Shown here: piece by piece, positions 23,346 to 35,832 of the stretch
How positions within the stretch are numbered: the first letter of the stretch is position 1
Layout: the number at the start of each line of letters is the position of its first letter
Origin: Amblyomma americanum
Taxonomy: Eukaryota > Arthropoda > Arachnida > Ixodida > Ixodidae
Reading direction: 5' to 3'
DNA length: 64,000 nucleotides
NCBI RefSeq assembly: GCF_052857255.1
Contig: NC_135505.1
Location: 43,726,520-43,790,519, forward strand
The notes under the pieces: generated by a model
Told to the model about the DNA's origin: nothing
What the model saw: only the letters and a program-made list of their open reading frames with translations
Databases searched by the model: none
Translations under genes and position numbers: made by a program

Positions 23346-25139
23346 TCAGCAGATAAGAGGGCTAAGTCTAACTGATCAGCAATCGAAGCACGAAAACTTT
23401 TGTCACCTTTTTCACTACAAGCAACCTCACGAATAGAAAATAGGGCCAATTATCTTTGAACTACGAAGGCGTCGAGAGAGATGTATGGCTTTATTTTGAG
23501 CTCGAAGTCTGCACTCACGTAATAATATTGAGTGATTGCTCCTTTCTATAAGATCTAACGGCACTTTGTGGTTTCATGTAATCATAATGGATAGATTATT
23601 GTTACGATTGACTGAAACATCGTTAGAGTGTCAGAGCTTCTGTGAGTTACGTTAAATTAGAGAGCGGTCGATGACCAACGCCATTCTCCTCCCGACGACC
23701 GCTCACTGTACTCATAAATTACGAAGACTACTTCACCCAAAAAAAAACACTCACTGATCAAGTCTTCGATCTTGGTGTTTCGCGCACTGTACACAAAACT
23801 GATTGTTCCTTTGCTTTGGAGGTGGGAAGGATTGTTCTTTAGTCGCAGATGGTACACTATAATAATCAGACCCTTTGCCCGTGCCGCTTGGTAAAATGTG
23901 CTTGAGCAAAGGCAGGAAGATTCTGACTTTACTTCAGGCCAATATTAATACCTTATTAAACGGGACACTCGGTACGTTAAAGCTCGCTTACGGTCCGGGA
24001 ATTTAAAATAAAGCGAAACACTCCTAAGGCAATGTGCAGGGTTTAGAAAATTGGGAAAGGTGGTGGCTTCGTTGTGTGTATATAAAGCGAAATTCCTTGA
24101 GTTGGCTGACGCGTGAAGTTATATAATAATTTAAAGTGACTAAATAAAAATTGCTATAAGCACCAGTCTAAATATGAAACTGCACCTACACGCAGGGACA
24201 ACGAAAAACGGTAGCGCTTGAAGGGATTGAATAAAAAAGTCCTCTGTGTTCAATTCCCAAGCCTGCTACTCTATGTGCCGCCACTGCTATCTGGCAATGA
24301 TGGCTCAAGTTAAGGCACAACGACGCACAAGAAGTAACAAACAACGGTGCACTCAAGATGGACGCCCGTCCGCGCCCATCTTTGCTACTTCAAGCCTGTC
24401 GCGCTGCTCTTCCTTCAACAAATGTGACCAACAGCCTCTCAGTCTATCCTCGAAAAGAAAAATAGCTTTCAGTGGCCTAAGGCACAATTAGACTGTCTTT
24501 CCGAAACTGTTCCACGCGACAACAGGTCATTTAATATTCTCCATATTGCAATCAATGCACGATCAGGTCTTCCTTGTCGCAAGATGACAAGTTCTCATTA
24601 AAACAGCTGCGGCTGTCGCATATCCTCTGGCCTCTCATGGATATTCAGGAAGCTTCACTGTGCTCTGAAAATCCGGCTAGCAGGCTTTGCGACTGGACTT
24701 TAATTGGGCGGCACATTTTAACGGCTAAAAATATACGGCATAAGTGTCATAACTTCACTGAAGCCTGAATATTTCTGGTTGCTTTTAAAAAAAAACTTAT
24801 TGGAAACACGAGGCCTTTCATTCAAATCAGCGCGTATTAAGGGTATTTTGGCTTCCTCATGTCGGTTGAAATCAGACTGCAAAAAACCTGCGTTTTTAGC
24901 GTGCCTACGCTCTAATCATTGAATCGTTTTCCAATTTCTGTGGGAAGATGATCAAACAAAAAGGTGATCCGTGCCTCGGATAATTGCTTCCTCCTTTAAG
25001 TCCTTTTCATTCAGCAAAAATGATCCTTTCGACGATGACCCAATGGCTTTGCAAAATCGTGTTCTGTATCACTAGAGGGGCAGTTGCTCGCTGTAGTTTT
25101 CGCACTTAACTCAACCCAGTTCAGTTCCATTCGAATAAA
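23346..25139. other. No gene recognised
   Basis: No conserved coding sequence or named repeat is visible. Several short frames occur by chance. Confidence 0.35.
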
Positions 25140-25202
25140 ATGTGTGTGTGTCTCTGTGTGTGGTCTGTGTGTGTGTGTGTTTTGTGCGGTGCGCGCGTGT
25201 GT
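25140..25202. repeat. (TG)n microsatellite
   Basis: A run of TG dinucleotides is broken by TCTC and TTTTGTGCGG and grades into (CG)(TG) steps. The open frames on both strands across it are simple-sequence artefacts. Confidence 0.9.
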
Positions 25203-25613
25203 TCCGGCGTTTTGTACTGTATATGTTTTGTGCGGCGTTTTGTTCGGTTCATGTGTGTTCCGGCGATTTGTGCTATGCCTGAATTGCAGCCACAAGACAC
25301 CCTGCTGTACTGTGGCTCATCGCGCGCAAAGCGCGTACGTGCCATTTCCCAAAAAAGTTTTTTTTTCTCTTTTTTCATTTCGGGGTCTAACTCAGACGCA
25401 TTACAGCCGAATTTTCGACGCCTATAAATATTCGTCTGGAATAATCATGTAGCACTCAGAAGAAGACTGGTCCCCAGTTGATACATCAATTAATCTTTGT
25501 TATGTTTTTAAACGTGTGTCCGCCAATTTACTATCAGGGCCGAAACATTGCACAGAGGAGTACGTAAAAGTGAAAGTGAAAAGAATCACACAAACAAAAT
25601 TAGTGCAGTATGA
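25203..25613. other. No gene recognised
   Basis: T-rich sequence follows the microsatellite, with an internal degenerate repetition (GTTCCGGCG...TTTTGT near 25200-25270). Confidence 0.35.
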
Positions 25614-25865
25614 TCAAGTCATATAATCGCTGACGGCATTATTAAACAGGTCGGCGTCTGTAATGGGGGCGATAGATGTCTGAAGATGGTTCCATTCGTT
25701 AAATGTCTTGGTGATGAAAAATGCGAAATGTAGATTGGTAGTTTGGTCTGCGGAGAAATTATTTTCTGATTGCATAACCACGAAGTTTATCAAATATGTG
25801 AAACATTTATTCTTATCGAGTATTGCTAGGAACACACGTATGCTTAATGTTGAGCATGATTCCAT
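25614..25865 (-). pseudogene. Probable LINE ORF2 C-terminal remnant
   Basis: The minus-strand frame ends FAFFITKTFNEWNHLQTSI...ADLFNNAVSDYM. This is the shape of the last 40 residues of CR1-type and related ORF2 proteins (aromatic run, then W-N-x-L and a final amphipathic helix). The upstream part of the frame is not recognisable, and no RT motif is present. Confidence 0.5.
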
Positions 25866-27392
25866 CTACTTGCTTTCATATTGCCCACGATCATGGGGAT
25901 AATATAAATTTGAACATAAAGTGGGGCTAGTTCGTTCTGCCTTACGTAAAAAAGCATATGACAGCTGTAAAATGACATAGCGTATCTATCATCCATGTCT
26001 GGAAGCTTTAGCCTTCCTTTGCTGCTGGGAATTGCCTAGCTACTTACGCAATGGAAACACACGTTCGGGCAGGATTGCCGCGGTGGTTCGTGCTCTTCCA
26101 TATTCCTCCTGTTCCCTGCGACTTTTTTTGCCGCATGATGAGTCATGCAACGAAAACTGTACCTTCTCTATTTCTTCACTGTCCTCGCCTTCTGGCGCGC
26201 TAAATCTAAATTTTTATGTGCAGGACATTGACAGAAAGCTTCTTTAACAATCTCAAAAGAAAATTGACAGGAATGCTCATCTGGAATAGTTTCGCACTAG
26301 CGTCGAGCACTTTTCAAATTGGTGGAGACTACTGGGAATTGAACGAAAACTTGAATCTTTGTATGTATGGTGAAAGTTCATGACAGCACTTACTTTCTTC
26401 TTGTGTTCAACCTACGATAGTGTTCTACTCCGCTACAATCCTGGAAAATGAAAAAAGCCCTACTGCAATTCAAAATCTCTCGCTCAAAAGCAGAAAGTGT
26501 GTTTACTACTCGGCCGGCCATCTAATATAAGTGTCGTTATTCTGTTACCTGGTCAGTGTTGTGGATTATGGGATTGAGCTCTAGAAGCAAGAATACATAC
26601 ATCCTCAGTAAGCTTCGCGTTCCTCTCAAAGCATTGCGAATGAAGTTTTTAAGCGAATTAGTGCGTTTCATCAAGTGCACCATAATATTAGGCGTCAAAT
26701 TGTGCACCATAATATTAGGCGTCAAATTGTCCGCGAGAGGAAACCTTTCAAGCCTCTGGTTGCCTTACTTCCTCCTAGGCAGCAGCAGAATTGATACTCG
26801 GATGCAGTTTTTTTGCGTTTAAGTCCTTGCACTGACGCTCAAAACGATTTAACTAAAACATTGAGTATTACCAGTTTATGAACATCATGCATATATATTC
26901 TGTGCAGACCAGTGGTCAACACTAGTTTTCCCTAACGACATCAATTGAAACAGCCCGAACAATGCGTCTACATGAAAGCTAGTGACACATTTTCTATACA
27001 ATTAACCACTAGTGCCTTCTGAAGTAAAGCATTAAATTACTTGCTCGGTGATATGGTACAATTCTTGAGAGAAAGGAAGGGTAGATTTTTAAACAAACAT
27101 AAAATAACACGAATATTGTGCAGCTATTGCTTTCGAAACGCAATCTAATGGTAATGAAGCAATTAAACCAATGAGCATCGCAGTAAGACCACGGAAAGTT
27201 TTTTCTCTAAATGTATTTACTGTAACTGAAAACCACCTAAGTATGTTCCTTGTAAAGTTAGTTCAACTTGCATTTTGTCCACCACCCTGACCAGTCATTA
27301 TCAGCACATCAGATACGGTCTATCTTACAGGGGTGGAAACTTGCGAAAGTCGGTATGGGTGATCTATTGAATGAGGTGTAGCGCGAACCAAG
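25866..27392. other. No gene recognised, apart from a 27-bp duplication
   Basis: Nothing coding can be supported. The duplication at 26675-26728 is listed separately. Confidence 0.35.
26675..26728. repeat. Perfect 27-bp tandem duplication
   Basis: A 27-base unit beginning GTGCACCATAATATTAGGCG occurs twice back to back (26675-26701, 26702-26728). It has no visible function. Confidence 0.9.
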
Positions 27393-27523
27393 ATGAAGGT
27401 GGTGTGTTTATCTGTTCGTTGTCCATCGTCTTCGTCTGCGCTACTCCTCATGCCATGGATCGCAGGCTGTCTTGTTATCACAGTCCTCCCGACTTTCATC
27501 GTGATTTAGGGAATTATATCGAG
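27393..27523 (+). pseudogene. Possible first exon of a secreted protein, frame-damaged
   Basis: ATG at 27393 opens with MKVV, but that frame soon becomes unlike a signal peptide. The adjacent frame carries a hydrophobic core with a cleavage-like end (SLSIVFVCATPHA) followed by a Cys-containing polar segment. That frame remains open up to a good splice donor, GAG|GTAAGG at 27523/27524. The picture suits an exon for a signal peptide plus the N-terminus of a small tick secreted protein with a one-base frame error. A chance resemblance is quite possible, and no second exon was found. Confidence 0.3.
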
Positions 27524-28429
27524 GTAAGGTGTAGCATACACGTCATTACATGCAGACGTATTCAAATATTTGCATAAAAATAACAGTAGATTTACACAGA
27601 CATCCACAGTACAACTTTTCTTTGCCAAATGTAGCCAGGCAAAGGGTTTTGCTTCCCAGCCGTATAATGGAGCTCTTATAGCACTCCTAGAGGCCAAAAG
27701 ATATGAGAAAGTAAGATCAGTAGGTGCCACTAGCATACATAGATTTAGAGATAAACGTGCAACCACGCACTTTATCCTCTCTTTCTCTCCCCTCCCCTCT
27801 TTCATTTCATTTCTCCATTCTGCCTGCTATCTTTTACTTCCGCTGCCCCAGATCAGGTGCTTCAGTATCGATGGCAGATGCCGAGGCTAGCAAAAATCTT
27901 TTCCTTCCTTTTTAATATTACTTTAATAAAAACCACTTACTACTAGAGATAAAGGTGTGCTACAAGTGCTCCTCCATATCATCAAGCAATAAACCCTGTC
28001 TAAGGGTTACCTTTGGCAAACACGTAACGCACATACATGGGCGTGCATGCATGCGTATTAATGGATGTTCGAAGTTTGTTTAAATGGGCATGAACGGCTA
28101 CGTATTGCAGACTCACACGATACGCTATCTAAATCCGCTTCTGGTTTAATCAGGCTCAGTTCTTTTATATTACACATCTTACACTCTTAGCTCACGTTGC
28201 GTGATAGGCTCTGTTTGAGGCGCAGTGAAGATGTATTGCACATCGAGTGACTGGAAATCACACACACAAAAAAATGCAATCTAAAGGAACCAGGGACAGG
28301 CTGTAACTGGAAGTTCTAAAAGCATACAGTGAGCTTTCATTATGGACACTCAAATAAATTTAAGGCCTCCGAAATAATCGCTGATGAGGAATTCAAATTA
28401 ACAAAATTGGCAGTGGTTTAGCCCTGGTT
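27524..28429. other. No gene recognised
   Basis: CT-rich stretch at 27780-27860 and AT-rich remainder; no supported feature. Confidence 0.35.
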
Positions 28430-28605
28430 AAAAGTGGAGTGACGCGATAGCTACAGCTGGCTGAGTGCAACTTAGTCACGTGACCAACCACGTGACGAAC
28501 CACGTAATCAGTCATGGCGCCGCGCCGCCGGCAGCTGCTCCGCACCACGTGACCAACCACGTGACAGCATGGCGGCGCAGCCACAGGGTGTCGGTGCCGC
28601 CGCGC
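28430..28605. repeat. CACGTG-rich GC block (E-box cluster)
   Basis: Four perfect CACGTG palindromes (28477, 28489, 28546, 28558) and one CACGTA (28501) lie within 87 bases. They are arranged as two copies of a tandem 12-bp step, CACGTGACCAAC. GC-rich stretches with GGCGCCGCGCCGCCGG and ATGGCGGCGCAGCC surround them, in otherwise AT-rich DNA. This could be a promoter-like bHLH binding block or part of a dispersed tick repeat. Confidence 0.6.
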
Positions 28606-29601
28606 TGAAAGCTCGAAATGTTACCGTAATGTAGCCATCGCTACAAAATTCCCTTCCACACATTGTATTATGTTGTGTTACGGGCATAGGGGACATCGTT
28701 GTCATTCATGTCGCATAGTATTGATAATTCAGCGTTTCCAAAAATAAGCAGCAGTATAGTCGTGTGTTGCTCTATGCGAGCTGCCGTGCTTTGCAGAAAG
28801 CCTATTTATAAAAGCCAGAAATTGTATAGCGATACAGGCACGCTAATTTCGCAAACGCTAGTCAAAAACATCTTCACCAAAAAAAAGACGAAAACGAATC
28901 CCACCAGAATCAATATGGCGCTTATTTCGGGTCGCTTAATTCACAAATGAAGGAATCACTTTTGAAAGCTTTAGGATGCTGATGCTTGCACTTCACTACC
29001 ATACGCTTTACATGACGACACTGAATGTTTCAAAGCACATGTCGATACGTAGTAAAAAAATCGTGCAAAATTAGCGAAAGTTTTGATCGGGCAAGCCGAA
29101 TGGTGATCAGAAAAAAACACCTCTATGACCCAGTATTCCTGACCAGAGAGAAAAGAACACAGTGAGAATGTAAAGTGTTATCAGATTGCGACCGACATGG
29201 TGGTGTAACGTATTTCGGTACTCGTTCGCTTCTCTGCAATTCACTGAGCCACTCCTTGGAAGGTTTTTAAGCTCGAATATTGCAGACGGCGCACTTGGCT
29301 GTAGTTATAGTCATATTTTCCGTCTTCGGAATTCCTTCGAGTGCCAAATTTTGGCTCCAAATCGAAATCCTTGTATTTCAGGCAGTTAAAATCAGTCTTT
29401 TTCTGCCAGGGAGATTTTCTGTTAGCCACGCAGTATCTATCCCTCACCCTGATGTCGCGACCTTACCAATCCTACCTGCAGGACGAAGGAAGAAAACAGA
29501 ACAGTCAGGCGGTGCACGAAGGTAAATGTCCAGTTTTTCACCCAAGGGGTTAGGCGTCGTCCGGGTCAACCATTTTCCGGTGTCCGCGACAGCAGCTGCG
29601 G
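28606..29601. other. No gene recognised
   Basis: 29444-29600 on the minus strand is open (KWLTRTTPNPLGEKLDIYL) and could belong to the target into which the CR1 tail inserted. I do not recognise it. Confidence 0.35.
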
Positions 29602-30450
29602 GTTTATTTATTTCAAATACCTTACAGGCCCGTAGGGCATTGTGTAAGGGGGGCGGCAAAACAAAGAACAAATTTAAAAGGGGACAAACAAAAACAAGGA
29701 AACAAGGCACTATACATGATCAGTAAAAAATTTTATACACTTCAATAAAATACAGAAAAGTTGACATAGGAACACAGAAATAGGAACGCATGATAAGTAA
29801 AGGTAAAGTTGGCATAGGAACACCGAAATAAATCCAAAAAAGGGACCCAAGGTACATAACTCAAAAAATAAAATTAAAAAGCACATGGCGCGTTTACTAG
29901 TATCAACAAAATTTGGAAACAAATTAAAACAAAAAGAGAGAAAAAAGTAAACGAAATGTGTAACGGAAAACGTAAAAGAGATTGCATCAACATGTCAAGA
30001 TGGCTTCAGTGAAATGTGCAATGAGTTGGTGATGGAAAATATCGGGATTAGACAGCGAGGCGATGTTGTCTGGGAGGTTATTTCATAATCTGATGGCTCA
30101 TGGAAGTGCTAATGAATTGAAAGCTAATGTGTCACCATAGATGCGTGTAAAACTGAGATGATTGTGCAATCTTTTGGATGTGCGAGACGGGACATCTAGG
30201 TGAAATGAGCATGATCTATTGGAGTGCACGTACTTGTGAAATAATGTTGGCAAAGCGATGTCACGGCGTATGCCTAAAGATTGCAAAGATCGATTTTAAT
30301 CTGAGTGACGCTTGAATCGTCGTTATAATTTTTAGACATGAATCGGACTGCCCTATTTTGAATGGTTTCAAATGTGGTGACCGTGTTCTAATAAGGAGAC
30401 CAAATGGAGGAACGTACTCAAGCTGTGGTCGAACAAATGTTAGGTATCAC
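29602..30450 (-). mobile_element. CR1-like LINE, 3' end only
   Basis: The minus strand shows the C-terminal part of ORF2. It begins at RPQLEYV just after a 5' truncation near 30450. It continues with GIRRDIALPTLFHKYVHS (30098-30286 frame) and ends with AATAAATAAA-type sequence at 29602-29615. Frameshifts are present. It is inserted into the endonuclease region of the Tx1-like LINE immediately upstream on the minus strand. Confidence 0.8.
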
Positions 30451-31272
30451 GCGCCTTGCAAACCCTCCGCCGTATCCTGAAGGTTCCATTTGTCTATGAT
30501 CGCGACAGTAACTTCGTACTTGCGTCCCTGAGCACCCTTGCACTAATCTTATCGCAGCCGTTCAGGACGCAGTTGAAGTCGCCCGTGATAATAAGCTTTT
30601 TCTCGAAACAAAGGTGCTGTTCGACACTTTGAAAAAACGCGACCCTTTCGTCCGCAATCTTTGGGGCATACCACAGACAACCCGCCAATCAGCGTTATTC
30701 AATGTAAAATCGACAGCGACACACCGACCTGAAGGGCACGAGGAATTATCGTGCACGACAAAACACGGCAACATCTTTACAAAAAGGACGCTGCCAGCGG
30801 ATATATCAATCGCATGGCTTACTACAGCGTAGAATTTAGACGTGAAACGTCGCATCATGCTCCCGGTCACATGTTCCCCGTCTACTTTTGTCTCCTGCAC
30901 GGCCAGTAGGTCGATATCGTGCTCCATTAAAAGCCGGTACGCTTGGCTTTGCTTTTTCTTTCCTGCCAAGCCCTAACATTGAGTGTGGCTACTTTCAACG
31001 GGGTTACAGAAGCCATTTTCGCAAAGAGTGAAGAGGCCAAGAGCATGGTGTTACCCCTCCCACCATCTAGCACATTGATAGACGCCGTCGTTGGCACCGG
31101 AGTCATCCGGTCCAGGCACCTGACCGTGCCACGGGGCTGCCTTATCGCCAGCACGCTTGTCCGCCAAAAAGTTTGGTGTCGGTCAGAGAAGACCATCGGG
31201 ACTGAGCAATTATTGCTGGCGGCTCCTAACCACTGAAAGCGTCTGCCTTGTCCCCTTGGTTGCCGGTCAGGG
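30451..31272 (-). pseudogene. Tx1/L1-clade LINE, 5' piece: ORF2 start and AP-endonuclease domain
   Basis: ORF2 starts at ATG 31013 (MASVTPLKVATLNVRAWQ), the classic endonuclease N-terminus. After a one-base frameshift near 30960 it continues with MEHDIDLLAVQETKVDG (catalytic QET). A further shift near 30690 leads to LIITGDFNCVLN (catalytic GDFN). 31272-31014 probably includes the end of ORF1 or the inter-ORF region. The domain is cut by the CR1 tail at about 30450, so the later SDH motif is missing. This piece lies downstream (minus sense) of an RT-bearing piece of what appears to be the same LINE family, i.e. in the wrong order for a single element. Confidence 0.8.
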
Positions 31273-33150
31273 ACGAATAGACCTTTATCTTCCTTCCATG
31301 TTATGACTGATAATGTGCTAGTATGCAGTTTAAAGAAAAAGGATTTGTCTGATGGCAGTACTGGCATCTTCTTAACACTCTTGAGCACATCTCCTCCTGG
31401 GCATCTACGCTGTGGCAAACGGTAAATCGGTACAGGAAACATTACGTCCACTAAATGCGAGTACAATTCATTCCGCGTAACATTACTCAAGTATTCAGCA
31501 GAGAATCGAACATGCAGCATCCTATACGCGAGCACCACTTCACGCATGTACCCTCTCAGAGCACCAATCATATTTTGACATGAGGATACAACAAAATCTG
31601 ACAGATGTCTACCTAGTCGAACTTGCACTACTGTGCGAAGGAACACATCATTTTGGTCACGGTGAAACATGACTCGTGAGACAACTTGTCGCAAAAACCT
31701 AGCTCACCTTTTTTCAGAGCCAGAAACCAGTTTTTTCGACTTGTTCTCTCCCAAGTCGAACGCCAAATAAAAACGGCAAAAGACGGTGAATTTTGCTAAA
31801 GGTAACTCGTGAGGCACTAAGCACATTCATCACATACCATATCTTTCCAATGAGAAATATTTTGCAGACAGTGATGCGCAAGAAAACAAACATTTGTCTC
31901 CCCTGCCACACGTCAGCCTTTTCCTTCGCCCTTGAGTTTTAGTCCTCCAAGTACGGATTAAGGTCCCGGTAAAAGTCAAGAGGTACACCAAGGTACGTTG
32001 TCAGTATGGTAGACCAGGGTATTCTACAGTAATGGTCTGGTGCTGTTTCCCAACTGCCATACCAAAAACCATCGATTTTTTCCCAGTCTATCAGCGACCC
32101 CGTGCACTGACAAAATTTATGGAGCATATTTGTTACCTCACAAATGCTGTCTCTATCGGAACAAAAAATAGCAACGTCATCGGCATAAGCCGAAATTTTC
32201 TCATGCGATGACTGCAGCCTAAAGCCCATTATGCGCTCGTTAGTTTGAATGGCTGTGCAAAACGGCTCGAGAAAAGCAGCGAATAAAGTACAAGAGCGGC
32301 CATCCCTCTCTCACAGATGAGCGCCCTTGCAGGCTACCAAACAGGTCTCCGTTTACAGTGATCCGTGTTGTACAATTGGCATACGCCATTTTGACGCCGC
32401 GTGTTATTGCGCTTCCTACGTTGAAATGGTCTAATATTGCGAACAGCACATCATCCGAAACACGGCCAAACGCTTTTGCGAGATCGGAATGCATCATCGC
32501 AACTCGCTCAGGAAGTACGTCAGAGCATTCCAGCAGACTTCGCATTACGTGTATGTTCCTGGCGATGGTTCGACCCTTTATACCGCAGGTCTGATATGGG
32601 CCAACCAGCATTGCTATCACACTCTGCAGTCTATTGGCCAGAACCTTCATGAATATCTCGTAGTCGACGTTAGTGAGGCTTATCGGGCGATAAGACCCCA
32701 CTAGCAGGCGTTTTTCTGGTGCCTCAGTTTTAGGGATGAGAACAATGTGCGAAGCTGTAAAGGAGAGTAGTACACGATTTTGCTCACAAGATTCGGTGAT
32801 AACCTTGAGCAGAACATGAGCTATCATTGTTTTGAAAGTTCTATAAAAAGCTGCCCACAAGCCATCAGGGCCAGGTGCCTTACCAGCTGGCACAGCGTCT
32901 ATTGCGTCCTCTATTTTTTTCACGGAAATCGGTTGTTCCAGGCGCGTTTTAACTTCGTCATCAAGTTTTGGCATTAACGGCAGAAATCGCGCTTGAAAAC
33001 CAACACCTAAAACATTGCGCGAATGGCGCAGCAAATCTTTCAGCTGATCGACAATGACGCGTTTGATAACTGTGCTGTCAGCCGAAACTAACCTCTATAC
33101 CACCGACTCCCGGTAGTGTTTCCACTTTGCCGGCTTGGCGAAAAACAAAG
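31273..33150 (-). pseudogene. Tx1/L1-clade LINE, 3' piece: reverse transcriptase and C-terminal domain
   Basis: The minus strand encodes, from 33034 down, AGKAPGPDGLWAAFYRTFK, then HIVLIPKTEAP, SYRPISLTNVDYEIF, LANRLQSVI and MMHSDLAKAFGRV. In a second frame it has KISAYADDVAIFCSD, keeping the YADD catalytic box (31939-32229). A third segment has the post-RT 'RPL..GGLGL'-like region, LRTVVQVRLGRHLSD and FFFKLHTSTL (to about 31275). The LTNxDYKI-type motif and the long C-terminal domain point to the Tx1/L1 clade. Several frameshifts; the part N-terminal to RT is missing beyond about 33150. Confidence 0.85.
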
Positions 33151-35832
33151 ATTACTGTACATGAAATGTGACGATGCTATCGACGCCCGACGAAGGGGTG
33201 TGCGTGCGCCGCCGGGGTGTATTTCTGCGCGCGGCTGATGCGTGCGGCATTATCGTGGGTGAGCGGAATACGAGGAGCAGAAAGGCGGTCAGCCTCAGTG
33301 GACGGGAAGTCATGCCTATAACAGGCCTTGATGAAGAGAATTCTGCTTTGCAGGCGTAGAGATGAAGCCGCTGAATTTTGCGCCCACAGCAGTCTGAAGT
33401 AGGCAAATGCGGCTCAACCACATGGCTCTTCTTTCAGTGGCTTCGATTCTCCCTTTTTTTTTCTAGGTGTTCTCTAAGTGCTTTTTACGCTCATAGGATG
33501 CTACTTACATCAGTGCTGAACTTTGAAAAGCTCTATTCCATTGCCACATTGAGATGGCGATCTTAAAAGCGCTACTGAAATAAAGACACCGACAGGCAGG
33601 AGTTGCAGGACCTCCAAAAATATCAGATACATTCCCAATTCAGGCGTATTAGAAAAAAAAATGTAGACAATTTTTCGGAGCACTCTTTAGATCACCTGTG
33701 ATGCTGGCACCTTCGCACAATAGTTTTTAAAAAACCTCAGTCCCAACCAAAAGCACGGAATGCTTCTCCCCTGAGGCCCAATTGAGCCGGAAAATACGTT
33801 ACTCCACTGGGTCTGGGCCAGCCTTGGGTTTTAATGTAAGCGACACGAGCTCGTCTCGTTCATGATATCGCGGGCCCAAGCCGGGGTCGTTCGCGTACTA
33901 AACCGGGCCTGGTTGGGCTTCTGATGCTTCATTTTCAAGTCAAGTATGTAGAGCGGGAACAATCCAACGCCAAAAGTAGCAGCCGAGAAGAAAGAGAGCT
34001 GTAATGTCGCGAAGAGCAAAATGAACACCTTTTGTGTTCTAAGTTCTGCATCCGTTCAGTACTTACTGTGCATTCAGAAACACAAGCAATACCCCTCCGG
34101 ACTTCTGTTCAATATTTATCGGAAAATACGAAAAAATCAGCGCTGCAAACCGGTGACGGGTGTCCTCCGGTGAAGGAAAAAAAAAAGACAGAGCTTAAGT
34201 TCAAATTTAGAAACTTACATTACTCTCCATTTTGTCATGCACATAAATCGAGATAGACTGGAATGCTCACACTCAGCCCCGCTGAGGGATGACAAATAAT
34301 ACCTCAAATCGATTCAGCTTTCATGTAGTGCAAGGGAATAAGAAGGGTCAAGAAGGGTAAACCAAAAATACCCTCTAGCACCCGGAAGACTGCCGACGAA
34401 TGCTGTTCCACGGCAGCATAATGTGTATCAAATCCATTTTTTTTGCCGTTCGATCCCTTTTGTTAATACTTCGTGACAAGACTACTCACTGAACGCTATT
34501 TTATTCTTGCGACACCCGTTGTTTTGACCACGTTTCCATCAAATTTTGTTCGTACCAAGAAAAATTTGTTTCTTCCCCCTTATTTTCTTCTCATTCCTTT
34601 CCAGCAGCTAACCTCGCCATGTCGAGCCAGCTGAATACTCCAGTGAAGAAGCCTTATTTGCAACAATAAAATGGCAAATAGTAAAATGCTATGGTGCCAA
34701 AAGAGAACGCAAACAAATGTAAGCGGAGACCGGAAACGTTAGAAAATAAGCTATGACCAGCCATACGGCTAAATGCTTTAAAAATAAAAGACTATATGCG
34801 ACCAGTCCGCACGTTTTTCTTCGTACTGAAAGCTCACTGGTGAGGAAATACTCTTTTTGAACAGAAGCCTTTTTCTAAAGCCGTATTAATTAAAAGCTAA
34901 CATGTTATAAGAAGAGAACTGGCACTAAATGTCCGGAGATATGGTCTGTTGTTCCATCGAAAATGCAGAGGTTGATGGTATACGACTGTAAGTACCAGAT
35001 ATCTGCCAAGTTAGACATTTTTTCTTCTTTTTCCTGCATAATTGGCCTATCAGCCATTCACTCAGCTGGTACCTTGAAAAAGAACGTGATTGGTTGAATT
35101 GAATCCAGTCAGAAGTATTTGATACGTATCAGCTGATCCGGCTTTTCCAAAAGACTGAAATTTCAGGATTATAAGTTTGCATGTAGGCAATTGGTAACTT
35201 GAGGGCATTTTATTAATTGGCTCGCTTTGTCGATGTTTGTATAACATTAAATAGTTCTATTTTTAAGTAGGACGCTGGTTTCACAACTCTCGAACTGTAG
35301 GCCACTTAGTCATGAAATGGCGTGAGCGTCAACTAAAATTTAAAATACACGTGAAGTATTTACTCAGGCGATGGCCTGGAGTGTGGATATATGAAGTTAT
35401 GAAGTGCAGCCGATTTTTTTACCGCTTTTTTAATTGTAAAGGGGTACATAAACACGAAGCATCCCAGAACCACTCAAAAAACATGGTTTCCCCCGGGAGC
35501 CGATGTGGCCAAGAACGCGGTCGTCGAAGTTAGCAGCTAGTCACCGGCTACGACGGCAACTCCGGGCTGAGAACCTGTCACACCGTGACGACACCCAGTT
35601 GTCGACCCAGGTTGGTGCCGTCGCATGCCTTGTGCACGGCCTGCCAATCGGCCTGCAAGTTGCAGACGTCTGCATCGCGTAGGCATTGCTTGCGTGTCTA
35701 CCTATTCGGAACGCAGTATTGCGAGCAATCCAGCTTCTTCACCCATTGTCCACGTGCGCAATTATGTGCCATAAGAGAGATAATACTGAAAGTTTTTCGG
35801 CTGTTCACAATTTACTTACCGCGGATCTTTAT
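33151..35832. other. No gene recognised
   Basis: 33151-33420 is moderately GC-rich with a minus-strand open frame of no known family. 33830-33920 has GGGCCC-rich wording resembling a dispersed tick repeat, which I cannot name. The rest is AT-rich. Confidence 0.35.

Noticed and set aside
25084..25452. Cys-rich small secreted proteins on both strands around 25.1-25.4 kb
   Set aside because: The Cys/Val runs come from the (TG)n microsatellite.
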